Origin: Massilia rhizosphaerae
GTDB taxonomy: Bacteria; Pseudomonadota; Gammaproteobacteria; Burkholderiales; Burkholderiaceae_D
NCBI RefSeq assembly: GCF_016093545.1
Contig: NZ_JADKYX010000006.1
Coordinates: 221,817 to 285,816, forward strand
Direction of reading: 5' to 3'
Length of the DNA: 64,000 nucleotides
Each line of letters starts with the position of its first letter. Position 1 is the first letter of the stretch. The position numbers and the translations under genes were made by a program. Positions 44,578 through 52,695 of the stretch are shown in pieces. A model generated the notes under the pieces. It ran no database searches, was not told the origin of the DNA, and saw only the letters and a program-made list of their open reading frames with translations.

Positions 44578-44901
44578 CCGGCGCCGTCGAGCACGCGCCG
44601 CACCTGGCGTGCCCGCTCTTCCACGCTACCGTGCACGACGATGTACGGGATGCCGCGCGTGTCCAGGTCCCGCAGCACCAGTTGCTGGATGCGGCCGCGC
44701 CTGTGCCATCGCCTCGTCCTCGGCCGCGCGGTGCTTGACGGCGATCTCGACGTAATCGTCCGGCCCCAGCCGGCCCCGCTTGTCTTCCCAGATGAAGCGG
44801 CCGATCTCCGGCACGGCGACGGTGTCGTAGGCGTGCGCCAGATAATGGGTCAACGTCGACTTGCCGGTCGATTCCGCGCCGACGAAGACGACGCGCCGCA
44901 C
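44574..44901 (-). pseudogene. NadR-like P-loop ATPase gene, frameshifted and internally deleted
   Basis: The first part, about 65 codons from 44901, encodes RRVVFVGAESTGKSTLTHYL with an intact Walker A, then GRFIWEDKRGRLGPDDYVEI and HRAAEDEAMAQAR. This matches the start of NadR-like kinases. The reading then shifts. In another frame the sequence resumes at IQQLVLRDLDTRGIPYIVVH and ends VRRVLDGAG with a stop at 44574. About 70 residues of the middle (Walker B and substrate loop) are missing. The frame at 44626-44901 alone is therefore not a functional protein. A sequencing error cannot explain the missing middle. Confidence 0.75.
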
Positions 44902-44934
44902 GTCGTCCGCTACCTTGCCTGCTCCACTGCCCTT

Positions 44935-46131
44935 TCAGAACAGGTCCATCTGCGCCGCCGCCGTGCTGGCCGGCTTGACGACGGTTTTCGGCACGACGAG
45001 CGGGCGGCGGAACTGCGAGCCGTCCAGCTTGTGGAAGCGTCCCATATAGCCATCCATGCCGAGGCGCTTGACGGCCTTCGTGAAACGCTGGCGGATCAGG
45101 TCGGCCCAGATGCCCTCGCCCGTCATGCGTTTGCTGAAATCGCTGTCGTAGTCCTTGCCGCCGCGCATGTCGCGGATGCGGTTCATCACGCGCTGGGCGC
45201 GGTCGGGAAAATGAGCGTGCAGCCACTGCTGAAACAAGGGGTTCACTTCCCACGGCATGCGCAGCACCGTGTAGTGGGCGCCGACGGCGCCGGCGTCCTT
45301 CGCGGCTTCCAGGATGCGCTCGATTTCCGGTTCCGTGACGAACGGGATGATGGGCGCGACGCTCACGCTGACGGGAATGCCGGCCTCGGTGAGCGTGCGG
45401 ATCGCGCGCAGGCGGCGCGCGGGCGCGGCCGCGCGCGGCTCGAGCGTGCGCGCAATCTCGCCGTCCAGGGTCGTCAGCGTGATGGCGGCGCCGGCCAGGC
45501 CCTGCTCGGCCATAGGCGCGATCAGGTCGATGTCGCGTTCGATCAGGGCGGACTTGGTGATCAGGCCATACGGATGGCGGCATTCGGCCAGGACTTCCAG
45601 CACCTCGCGCGTGAGGCGGCGCTCGCGTTCGCAAGGCTGGTAGGCGTCGGTATTGACGCCGATGGCGATGTTTTCGGGCACGTAACCGGGCCGCGCCAGC
45701 TCCCGCCGCAGCAGTTCGGCGGCATTGACCTTGGCGAAGATGCGGCTTTCGAAGTCAAGCCCGGGCGACAGGCCGAGATAGGCGTGCGTCGGGCGCGCGA
45801 AGCAATAGATGCAGCCGTGCTCGCAGCCGCGGTAGGGATTCAGCGACACATTGAACGGAATGTCCGGCGAACTGTTGCGCGTGAGAATGGTCTTCGCGAT
45901 CTCGTCCGTGATGACGGTCTTGAGCGCCTTGGCTTCCGGGCCCAGCCCGGGCACCGTCCAGCCGTCGTCGAAGTGCTCGCGGGCATGCACCTCGTAGCGT
46001 CCCTGGACGTTCGCGACGGCGCCGCGCCCCTTGAGCGGCACCGGCCCATTCACGCGTTGTGGAAACGGCAGCATGACCTGACTTTCCACACCTTTTACCG
46101 CACCACCCAAGCTGGCTTTACCGCGGTTCAT
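44935..46131 (-). CDS. PA0069-family radical SAM protein
   Basis: A 398-residue radical SAM protein. The 4Fe-4S ligands are Cys103, Cys107 and Cys110 in RGCEHGCIYCFARPTHAYLG, the Cx3Cx2C pattern. The barrel follows with GVNTDAYQPCERERRLTREV and PYGLITKSALIERDIDLIAP. The family resembles spore photoproduct lyase and DNA-repair-associated radical SAM enzymes (SplB-like). AAGGAG lies six bases before the start. A LexA box sits 17 bases upstream, so the gene probably belongs to the SOS regulon. The reaction is unknown. A short basic tail ends QMDLF. Confidence 0.9.
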   Translation of the reverse strand: MNRGKASLGGAVKGVESQVMLPFPQRVNGPVPLKGRGAVANVQGRYEVHAREHFDDGWTVPGLGPEAKALKTVITDEIAKTILTRNSSPDIPFNVSLNPYRGCEHGCIYCFARPTHAYLGLSPGLDFESRIFAKVNAAELLRRELARPGYVPENIAIGVNTDAYQPCERERRLTREVLEVLAECRHPYGLITKSALIERDIDLIAPMAEQGLAGAAITLTTLDGEIARTLEPRAAAPARRLRAIRTLTEAGIPVSVSVAPIIPFVTEPEIERILEAAKDAGAVGAHYTVLRMPWEVNPLFQQWLHAHFPDRAQRVMNRIRDMRGGKDYDSDFSKRMTGEGIWADLIRQRFTKAVKRLGMDGYMGRFHKLDGSQFRRPLVVPKTVVKPASTAAAQMDLF

Positions 46132-46147
46132 ACGGCGCTCCTTAGTA

Positions 46148-46163
46148 CTGTATGTTTATACAG
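46148..46163. promoter_or_regulatory. LexA (SOS) box upstream of the radical SAM gene
   Basis: CTGTATGTTTATACAG matches the LexA consensus CTG-N10-CAG with an AT-rich palindromic core. It lies 17 bases upstream of the ATG at 46129-46131 and would overlap the promoter. Confidence 0.85.
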
Positions 46164-46245
46164 TATAGTACGCCGATCCCGGCACGTGTTCAAGCGCTCG
46201 CATGCACCGCTTGTTGTTGCACAACACCGCTGCATGAGGCTTGGC

Positions 46246-47526
46246 CTACTTCAGCGCCGCCGGTGCCTTCAGCCCGTCGGCGATGTCGTCCGCGTTTTGC
46301 CGGATGCGCTCGGCGGCCCGGGCGTCGTCCGCGGTGCCGCCGGCGGGCAGCAGGTGCGGGGTGATCACCACCACGGTTTCCGTCAGGCTGCCGTGCCGCT
46401 CGCTGTTGGCGAACAGGTTCCCGAGCACCGGGATGTCGCCCAGCACCGGCACGCCGGTGCGCTGCTGCGTCGCGCTGGATTTGATCAGGCCCGCGATCAG
46501 GATCGATTGTCCGTCCTCCGCGACCAGTTGCGTCGTGACCTGCGTCGTCTTTTTCGACGGCACGCCGTTCAGGACCGAGCCGGAACTCACTTCCGGCCTG
46601 ACCTTGAGCGCGATCCTGCCGTCGGCGTCGACCGACGGCGTCACGTGCAGGATCACGCCGGTGTCGAGGAACTGCACGGATTCGCTGGTGACGTTGTTGA
46701 TGGTCGTCGTGACCCGGTAGCCCAGCTCGTCGCCGATGGTGATGCCGGCTTCCTCGTTTTCCAGCGCGAGCAGCTTGGGCGTGGCCAGGGTGCGCACCTT
46801 GTTCTTGGTCGACAGCGCCGACAGGTAGGCGGTGAAGTCGCAGTGGCAGCTGATGTAGTTGAAGAACAGGCCGGGCTGGCCCTGCTGGGCGAGTCCGCCG
46901 ACGCCGATCTTCGTGCCGTTCTTGAGCACCTTGGTCCAGTCGATGCCGAAGTTTTCGCTGTCGTCCAGCGTGACCTCCAGGATCTTCGCTTCGATCATGA
47001 CTTGCCGCGGCGCCGTGTCGATCTGGCGCAGCAGCGCTTCGATGCGCGCCAGCCCCGCCTCGGTGTCCTCGGCCACGATCATCCGGCGCTGCGGCAGCAC
47101 GGTCACCTTGCCGCCGGGTCCGACGTGCTTGCCGAGGATGTCGGCCACCAGCTTCGGGTCGGAGTACTGCACCTTCAATGCGCGCACCTGGATGTCGTCC
47201 GGCACCGAGCCCTGCGCCGCCAGCGCGGGATTCACGATCAGGTAGCCGTTGCCGCGCTCGACCACCTTGTAGCCGCCGGCCTCGGCGATCGCGTGGATCG
47301 CTTCGCTGGCCGTCATGTCGTACAGGCTGACGGCCACGTTGCCGGTCACGCCCTTGCCCACCATGATGCTCACGCGGTCGCGCGCGGAGATCATCTCGAA
47401 CAGCTCGGCGATCGGCGTGTCGCGGAACAGATAGGTCGCGGTGTCCCCGGACGCCGGTCCGGCGGCGCGGGCGGCGCCGGCGATCAGGCACGCGGCGCAG
47501 GCGATGCAAACGAACAGGTGCTTCAT
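46246..47526 (-). CDS. mshL: MSHA/type IV pilus secretin (MshL-like)
   Basis: A 426-residue outer-membrane secretin. After a signal peptide (LFVCIACAACLIAGAARA), an STN-type domain contains YLFRDTPIAELFEMISARDR. An N1-type domain follows (LKVQYSDPKLVADIL). The secretin domain runs from about residue 180 to 400, with VMIEAKILEVTLDDSENFGI and the signature VPVLGDIPVLGNLF. It is shorter than PilQ and lacks an AMIN domain, which fits MshL. The start overlaps the stop of the upstream MshK/PilP-like gene by four bases. It is the last gene of the pilus operon. Confidence 0.9.
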   Translation of the reverse strand: MKHLFVCIACAACLIAGAARAAGPASGDTATYLFRDTPIAELFEMISARDRVSIMVGKGVTGNVAVSLYDMTASEAIHAIAEAGGYKVVERGNGYLIVNPALAAQGSVPDDIQVRALKVQYSDPKLVADILGKHVGPGGKVTVLPQRRMIVAEDTEAGLARIEALLRQIDTAPRQVMIEAKILEVTLDDSENFGIDWTKVLKNGTKIGVGGLAQQGQPGLFFNYISCHCDFTAYLSALSTKNKVRTLATPKLLALENEEAGITIGDELGYRVTTTINNVTSESVQFLDTGVILHVTPSVDADGRIALKVRPEVSSGSVLNGVPSKKTTQVTTQLVAEDGQSILIAGLIKSSATQQRTGVPVLGDIPVLGNLFANSERHGSLTETVVVITPHLLPAGGTADDARAAERIRQNADDIADGLKAPAALK

Positions 47527-47876
47527 CGCGCTGTCTCCCGGTCGAGCTGCAATACGAGACCGACGTTGCCGCGCTTCAGGCTCACGCGCCGCTCCTCGAT
47601 CCTGACGACGCGCCAGTCGCCGGCCAGGTCGCCCTCGCGCAGCACCAGGCCGTCGATGTCGGCAAGGGCCTCCGCACGGGAGAACAGGATGGCACGCAGG
47701 CGCGGTGCGGGCGGCTCGGGACGTGCCGCGGCGGCTGCGGCTTCGCCCGGGCCGTCCCCGGCCGGCGCCGCGGCGGCCGCGGCGGGCGTCCCCGGCCGCA
47801 CGAACGGGTCGCGCAACGGCGCCGCCCCCGCCTGGCCGGCCAGGATCAGCGCGAGCATCGCCACGGCCGGCTTCAA
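47523..47876 (-). CDS. PilP/MshK-like pilus assembly protein
   Basis: A 117-residue exported protein. An N-terminal hydrophobic segment (AVAMLALILAGQAGAAPL) is followed by RDPFVRPG, a motif typical of PilP and MshK. Then comes an Ala/Pro-rich linker and a small beta domain, LRAILFSRAEALADIDGLVL to VVRIEERRVSLKRG. The start is a TTG at 47874-47876 that overlaps the preceding stop (TTGA), with GGGAG upstream; later GTG and ATG codons are alternatives. It would link the inner-membrane PilN/O-like complex to the secretin. The gene has no ATG at the usual place and could be missed by simple ORF finding. Confidence 0.78.
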   Translation of the reverse strand: MKPAVAMLALILAGQAGAAPLRDPFVRPGTPAAAAAAPAGDGPGEAAAAAARPEPPAPRLRAILFSRAEALADIDGLVLREGDLAGDWRVVRIEERRVSLKRGNVGLVLQLDRETAR

Positions 47877-48433
47877 GACACGCTCCCCATGCCATAGACG
47901 GCGATGCGCGCGCGCAGTTCGACCGTGCCGGCGGACTTCGTCGCCTGTAGCGCGAAACGCGGGATCGCCAGCCGGGACGCCGAGCCTTCGAGCGCGTCCA
48001 GCCACGCCAGCAGCGCCGCGTAGCTGCCGCGCGCTTCGACGTCGAATCCGGTCTGGACGAAGACCAGCGCCTGCTCCTTGGGCGCGGGCCGGATCGCCGT
48101 CACCGTGACGCCGCTGCTTGCCGCCAGCGCGCCGATCTCGCGGATCAGCCTCAGTTGCTCGTCCGCGCCCGCGCCCGTGACGCCGGTGCCGCCGAACTGC
48201 CCCGTCAACATGCGCACCGACGCTTCCAGCGCCGTCGCCTGGGCCTGCAGGCGCGCCAGGCCCGCGCTGGCCTGCGCCAGCTTCGTCTGCTCGGCATACA
48301 GGGCGCGCAGGCTGGCCAACGGGGCGCGCACCACCCCGAACCAGAGTGCGGCGCCGGCCGCCAGCAACACCGCGACGCCCAGCAGGTGCAGTTGGCGCGC
48401 GGGCGTACGGGCCAGGACGTCGCGGACGTTCAT
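47873..48433 (-). CDS. PilO/MshJ-like pilus assembly protein
   Basis: A 186-residue bitopic protein. The cytoplasmic tail is short, and a single membrane helix (LLGVAVLLAAGAALWFGVV, about residues 17-35) leads to a coiled-coil (LRALYAEQTKLAQASAGLAR). A ferredoxin-like periplasmic domain follows (VTVTAIRPAPKEQALVFVQT and SYAALLAWLDALEGSASRLA). This is the PilO/GspM layout. It overlaps both neighbours by ATGA or TTGA, so translation is coupled along the chain. It would form the alignment complex with the PilN-like protein. Confidence 0.82.
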   Translation of the reverse strand: MNVRDVLARTPARQLHLLGVAVLLAAGAALWFGVVRAPLASLRALYAEQTKLAQASAGLARLQAQATALEASVRMLTGQFGGTGVTGAGADEQLRLIREIGALAASSGVTVTAIRPAPKEQALVFVQTGFDVEARGSYAALLAWLDALEGSASRLAIPRFALQATKSAGTVELRARIAVYGMGSVS

Positions 48434-49074
48434 GGCGCCCGCTCCCGCTGGCGCAGCGTGGCGGTGGCGCGAAAGGCCAGTACGTCGCCGTCTCCGGGCC
48501 TGGCGCTGCTGTCGACGAAGCGCACGTCCACCAGCGCCGGGCTGCCCGACAAGGCGGCGAGGAAGGCGGCCAGCGCGGCCTGGTCAAGCGCGCGGCCGTC
48601 GATGTCGATGCGGTCGAGCAGGCGCCAGTCCTGGCGGCCCGCGGGGCCCAAGGTGTCGACCCGCAGCGTGCCCGCGGGCGCGGCGTCCGCGGTGCCCTGG
48701 TGCGGTGCGCGGTTGCGCACGAACTCGACCCGCTCCAGCCACACCTTGTCGCTCAAGGACGCGTCGAGCGCGCGCGCCAGGTCGGCGGCGGCGCCGACAC
48801 CGCGCAGCGCCGCGTAGGCCCGGGCATTGGCGGTGAGCACGGTACGCCGCCGTTCGTCCGCGGCGACCAGGGTCCGCAGCGCGGCCGCGCGCGCGGCCGC
48901 GCCGCGCAGGTCCGCCAGGCGGGGCGTTTCGCGCGCCAGCCGCGCGCGCAGCGCGCCTGCGCCGACGGCGCCGGCCGCCAGCAGCAGCGCGAGCGCGGCG
49001 CCGTAGCACGCCAGCATCCGCTGCGCCCGCAGGGCGTTGAGGTAGCTGCGCGGGATCATGTCGATGTCAACCAT
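48430..49074 (-). CDS. PilN-like pilus assembly protein
   Basis: A 214-residue bitopic protein. The N-terminal cytoplasmic tail is VDIDMIPRSYLNALRAQRM, matching the conserved IN-L-P motif by which PilN binds PilM. A membrane helix follows (CYGAALALLLAAGAVGAGAL), then a long helix (LRARLARETPRLADLRGAAA) and a periplasmic domain with VDVRFVDSSARPGDGDVLAF. The ATG at 49074 lies eight bases inside the PilM-like gene's 3' end. Frames extending upstream are in another gene. Confidence 0.82.
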   Translation of the reverse strand: MVDIDMIPRSYLNALRAQRMLACYGAALALLLAAGAVGAGALRARLARETPRLADLRGAAARAAALRTLVAADERRRTVLTANARAYAALRGVGAAADLARALDASLSDKVWLERVEFVRNRAPHQGTADAAPAGTLRVDTLGPAGRQDWRLLDRIDIDGRALDQAALAAFLAALSGSPALVDVRFVDSSARPGDGDVLAFRATATLRQRERAP

Positions 49075-50170
49075 GCGCCCTCCCGCGCAGGGCCAGGCCC
49101 GCCGCCAGCGCGATCCCGTGCGCCACGTTGCCGGCGGGCGCGAAGCCCGGGGCGAGCCGGAACGCACGGAACGGGTCGAGCACTTCCACCGGCAGGTGCG
49201 CGATGGCGGCGACATGGTCCGGAAGGTGGGCGTAACGGGTGACGTTGCCGTTCAAGTAGATCCGCCGCGCGCTCGCGCCGCGCGTGCGCGACGCGATGTA
49301 CACCTGGGTGCGCGCCAGCTCCTCCGCGAGCGTGGCGAACTGCGGATGCAGGATCTCGCGGATCGCGCGTCCCATGTCGCGGTGCGACGCGGCGCCGGGC
49401 CGCGCCTGCGGGTCGCCGGTGCCGTGTTCGCGCAGCAGCGCGAGCGCGGCCGCGGGGGCCAGCCTGAGCACGTTCGCGAGCTTGTCCACCAGCTGCGTCT
49501 CGCCGAAGTCGATCTGGCGGTCGAGCATCAGGCCCTGGCCCGAGACGACGCTCAGGTAGCTCTTCCTGGCGCCGAAATTCACCAGGATGACGGCCTGCGT
49601 GTCGTCCTCCTGCATCGCGGCGAGCAGGCGCGCGATCGCGGCCGGCCCGACGTCGAGCGCGACCGGGTCCAGGCCGACCCCGCGCAAGGTATCGAGGTAG
49701 GCGACGATCTTGCGCACCGGCGCAACCGCGACCAGCGCCTGGCGCTGCGGTCCGGTGCCGTCGGGGCCGCGCACCGGGATATAGTCGACCACCGACTCCT
49801 CCGCCTTGCCGGCGCCGAGCTGCTCGCGCACCTGCCGGGCCACGGCCTGCCGTTCGCTCTCGCCCGGCGCGAGCTGCACGGTGAGCGACTGGATGCGCAC
49901 GTCGGCCGGCGCCAGCGCGGCGATCACGCGCCGTCCGGCGAACGGCGCGCTGGCCAGCGCGTCGCGCACGAAGCCGCGCAGGCGGCGGCGGTCGGCCAGC
50001 AATGCCGCCCGGTCGACCGGATACGGCAATGCCGCCGCCGCGCGCACCACCGGGGCCTGCGCGCCCGGCTCGACCTGCAGCAGGTTCAGGCGCTCGCCCG
50101 CGAAATCGAGCCCGATCGGCGCGCGGACCGCGGGCCGGGCCAGGCGCACCCCGGCGAACGGCGGCTTCAT
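49067..50170 (-). CDS. PilM/MshI-like cytoplasmic pilus assembly ATPase-fold protein
   Basis: A 367-residue actin-fold protein. The N-terminal segment APIGLDFAGERLNLLQVEPG matches the PilM/MshI opening. Later parts are QVREQLGAGKAEESVVDYIP, DTQAVILVNFGARKSYLSVV and ELARTQVYIASRTRGASARR. This is the usual PilM order with two sub-domains. The start at 50170 overlaps the diguanylate cyclase stop by four bases (ATGA). PilM-like proteins form a cytoplasmic ring that binds the PilN-like tail, which is encoded by the next gene. Confidence 0.82.
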   Translation of the reverse strand: MKPPFAGVRLARPAVRAPIGLDFAGERLNLLQVEPGAQAPVVRAAAALPYPVDRAALLADRRRLRGFVRDALASAPFAGRRVIAALAPADVRIQSLTVQLAPGESERQAVARQVREQLGAGKAEESVVDYIPVRGPDGTGPQRQALVAVAPVRKIVAYLDTLRGVGLDPVALDVGPAAIARLLAAMQEDDTQAVILVNFGARKSYLSVVSGQGLMLDRQIDFGETQLVDKLANVLRLAPAAALALLREHGTGDPQARPGAASHRDMGRAIREILHPQFATLAEELARTQVYIASRTRGASARRIYLNGNVTRYAHLPDHVAAIAHLPVEVLDPFRAFRLAPGFAPAGNVAHGIALAAGLALRGRAHG

Positions 50171-51321
50171 GCGCACACCTTCACGGCCACATTGCAGCGT
50201 ACCGCATTGCCGCCGGCGCGCTTGACTTCGTACAGCAGGTGGTCGGCCAGCTTGTAGGCCTCGTCGAAGCCGAAACCGCCGTGGGCCGGCAGGCGCACCA
50301 TGCCGAGGCTGACGGTGGGCCGGAACTCGCGCGGCAACGGCTCGTCCATGTGTTGATGCACGGCGGCCAGCGCGCGCCCGATCCGCTCGCGCGCGTCCGG
50401 ACCGTGCATGAGCAGCGCGAACTCGTCGCCGCCCAGGCGCGCCAGATAATCGTGTTCGCCGCACGCGCTGTCGAAGGCGGCCTGCACGGCGCGCAGCACG
50501 GCGTCCCCGCGGTTGTGGCCGAGCGTGTCGTTGATCGTCTTGAAGCGGTCGATGTCGAACAGCCCGAAGTAACTCTCCAGCCCGCGCGCCTGGTAGCGCG
50601 CCAGCAGGCGGTCGAATTCGCGCTCCATGTGGCGCCGGTTCCAGGCGCCGGTCAGGTGGTCGCGGTCGGCCAGGTCGGCCAGCTCGCGCTTGGCCTGCTC
50701 GAGGTGGAAGCGCGTGGTCAGGTCGTGTTTGCGCAGCGCCAGCGCGCGCGCCACAAGGACCAGCGTGATCAGGGCCGCCACGAGCATCATGCATTGCAGC
50801 AGCCACAGGTCGCGCGAGGCGAAGTGCGCGCGCCCGAACATGGTGGAGAGGGTGAAGACCGTGTAGATGGCGACGGTGGTCAGCAGCGCTTCGCGCAGGC
50901 CCCACGGCACCACCGGGACCAGCATGATCAGCACGCCGACCGACAGCAGCAGCACGGCGTTCAACTGGCCCGAGCGGTGCGCCAGCAGCACCAGCGCCGA
51001 GCCGCACACGATCAGGAGCAGCATCGCCAGCAGATACTGCGCGCGCAGGTCGGCCACGCGCGTGCTGGACACGCGGACGTGCAGCGCCAGTCCCGTCAAC
51101 AGGCTGTAGGTATAGGTGTAGCCCGTGCCGAGGTCGGTGCAGGCCGACAGCGTGGCCGCCAGCGCCAGGAACAGCAGCGCGATCTGGCTGAGCAGGACGA
51201 CCCCGTCGCGGGTCTCCTTGTCGATGACGGGCGCCGCGTAATCGCGCAATTCGGGCGTGGCGAAACCGGTGCTCGACCAGGCGCGGGACACGTGACGCAA
51301 CAGCGATGTGGTGGATTTCAT
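50167..51321 (-). CDS. Membrane diguanylate cyclase (GGDEF) inside the pilus operon
   Basis: A 384-residue protein. About five to six membrane helices span residues 42-192 (for example VVLLSQIALLFLALAATL and YLLAMLLLIVCGSALVLLA). A short coiled-coil precedes the GGDEF domain (about residues 215-375) with DHLTGAWNRR, YFGLFDIDRFKTIND and the intact active-site motif GGDEF at 297-301. The RxxD inhibitory site expected just before it is absent (HDYLARL). It should make cyclic di-GMP from GTP. Its position between minor pilin and PilM-like genes, with ATGA overlap, argues that it supplies the pilus machinery. The membrane sensor part is not a named family. Confidence 0.93.
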   Translation of the reverse strand: MKSTTSLLRHVSRAWSSTGFATPELRDYAAPVIDKETRDGVVLLSQIALLFLALAATLSACTDLGTGYTYTYSLLTGLALHVRVSSTRVADLRAQYLLAMLLLIVCGSALVLLAHRSGQLNAVLLLSVGVLIMLVPVVPWGLREALLTTVAIYTVFTLSTMFGRAHFASRDLWLLQCMMLVAALITLVLVARALALRKHDLTTRFHLEQAKRELADLADRDHLTGAWNRRHMEREFDRLLARYQARGLESYFGLFDIDRFKTINDTLGHNRGDAVLRAVQAAFDSACGEHDYLARLGGDEFALLMHGPDARERIGRALAAVHQHMDEPLPREFRPTVSLGMVRLPAHGGFGFDEAYKLADHLLYEVKRAGGNAVRCNVAVKVCA

Positions 51322-51337
51322 GGGCGGTCCGTGTTCG

Positions 51338-52237
51338 TCATGGGCAGCGTGGGTAGTAGTCCAGCACCAGTTCCGGCTGGTGGGCCTTGTCTTCGAGGGT
51401 GCCGAAGCGCGCCTGGGTCAGGCCGGACGACGTCAGCAGGACGCCATAGTTGGGCAATCTCTTTTTCAACCACGCGTCGGCGAGGCCGTCGATGCGCACG
51501 CTGTAGTACAGATTGGATTGCTTGGAAACGGACATGACCGCGGCCGGCGTGCCGACAGCATCGCCCCCCGGCACGGACCACGGCGCGGTCCACGTGGCGT
51601 TGGCCTCGGTCCACGCGGTCGTGACCCGCTGCAGGTAGACCAGCTGGGTCGCGGCGGTCGACTTGGTATTCGTCTGGAACAGCTTGAGCTGCGCCGAAAC
51701 CGTCAGCACGTCGCCCAGCGACGTCAGCACGAACTGGAGCACGCCGCGTTCCTTGCCGTCGGTCAGCTCCATGAACATGACGGTGCCGTTCGGCGTCGTG
51801 TCGCCCAAGACGATGTAGGTATCGTCCGCGTTGGACGCGCTGGCCTTCCAGGTGACCGATGTGCGCTTGGCGGCGTTGTAGACCGGCACCGAGGCATTCG
51901 CCAGGCGCACCGTCTGGCCCCCGCTCGCGGTCGCGCTGACGTCGATCGAAAGACCGCCCGCGACGTCCATGACGGCGTTGGTGACGATCGTGCCGCCGGG
52001 CAGGCTGAAACTGCCGAACTGGACGGCGCTCGTGCATCCCAGTTGCTGGTTCTGCCACCTGGCCAGGTTCTGGCCCGCCTTGGCCAGGTAGCGGGCGACC
52101 TGGGCATCGTAGTCCAGGTCGATCTGGGACACGCTCATCGATGCCTCGCGCACCATCGCCCACGCCAGCGCGCCGACGAAGGCGAGCGTCAGCGCCATCG
52201 GCACCAGTACAAGCCCGTCCGCGCCGCCGGACCTCAT
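51338..52237 (-). CDS. DNRLRE-domain protein with a PilX/MshP-like N-terminus
   Basis: A 299-residue protein. The N-terminal hydrophobic segment (LVLVPMALTLAFVGALAWAM, about residues 9-28) resembles PilX/MshP-type pilus proteins but lacks a G-F-T-L-I-E prepilin site. The C-terminal 170 residues match the DNRLRE fold: TTAWTEANATWTAPW then YYSVRIDGLADAWLKKRLPN and YGVLLTSSG. DNRLRE domains occur in surface adhesins and matrix proteins. The stop lies 16 bases before the diguanylate cyclase start, and the start overlaps the upstream prepilin by four bases. It may be a tip adhesin; this is inferred. Confidence 0.8.
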   Translation of the reverse strand: MRSGGADGLVLVPMALTLAFVGALAWAMVREASMSVSQIDLDYDAQVARYLAKAGQNLARWQNQQLGCTSAVQFGSFSLPGGTIVTNAVMDVAGGLSIDVSATASGGQTVRLANASVPVYNAAKRTSVTWKASASNADDTYIVLGDTTPNGTVMFMELTDGKERGVLQFVLTSLGDVLTVSAQLKLFQTNTKSTAATQLVYLQRVTTAWTEANATWTAPWSVPGGDAVGTPAAVMSVSKQSNLYYSVRIDGLADAWLKKRLPNYGVLLTSSGLTQARFGTLEDKAHQPELVLDYYPRCP

Positions 52238-52695
52238 TGCGCGCCTCCGAGGCGTACCGTCATGCCGGTGCTGGCGCTCGCGTCGCCGCGCGCCAGCGTC
52301 AGCGTGACCTGGACCAGTTGCTGGCCGGCCACCGTTTCCGGCGCCGTCACGGAAAAACCGGTGACGTTGTCGGCCAGCACTCCGTCCGGATTGGTTTGCA
52401 CGAGCTGCCCGTTCGCGAGCTTGAACGTTTGCGCGAACCAGGTGCCGGTCGTGGTCGTGTCCGTGCCCTGTTTCAGCATGCCCTGGGGACTATTTTCGAT
52501 CACATAAGCCATGCGTCCGAGCGCGAACTCGGCGTCGCGCAGCAGGATCTGGCGGTCGGCCGCGATCGCGCACGCGGTGGCCATGTCGGCCGTCAGGCCG
52601 GCCAGCGGGGCCAGCATCAGCGCCGCCAGCGCGAGCGCGATCAACAGCTCCACCAGGGACAGGCCGCGCGCGGGGCGAACGATGGTCCGGCTCAT
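52234..52695 (-). CDS. Minor type IV prepilin (MshO/GspJ-like)
   Basis: A 153-residue prepilin. The cleavage motif and helix are RGLSLVELLIALALAALMLA; cleavage would fall after the Gly. The mature domain has DRQILLRDAEFALGRMAYVI and a C-terminal beta region with QTNPDGVLADNVTGFSV. The length fits MshO or GspJ. It overlaps both the upstream and downstream genes by four bases (ATGA). It would prime pilus assembly. Confidence 0.85.
   Translation of the reverse strand: MSRTIVRPARGLSLVELLIALALAALMLAPLAGLTADMATACAIAADRQILLRDAEFALGRMAYVIENSPQGMLKQGTDTTTTGTWFAQTFKLANGQLVQTNPDGVLADNVTGFSVTAPETVAGQQLVQVTLTLARGDASASTGMTVRLGGAQ

Noticed and set aside
44641..48108. Long plus-strand open frame (1155 codons)
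   Set aside because: It lies opposite the radical SAM, secretin and PilO-like genes. Low-complexity composition shows it to be a shadow.
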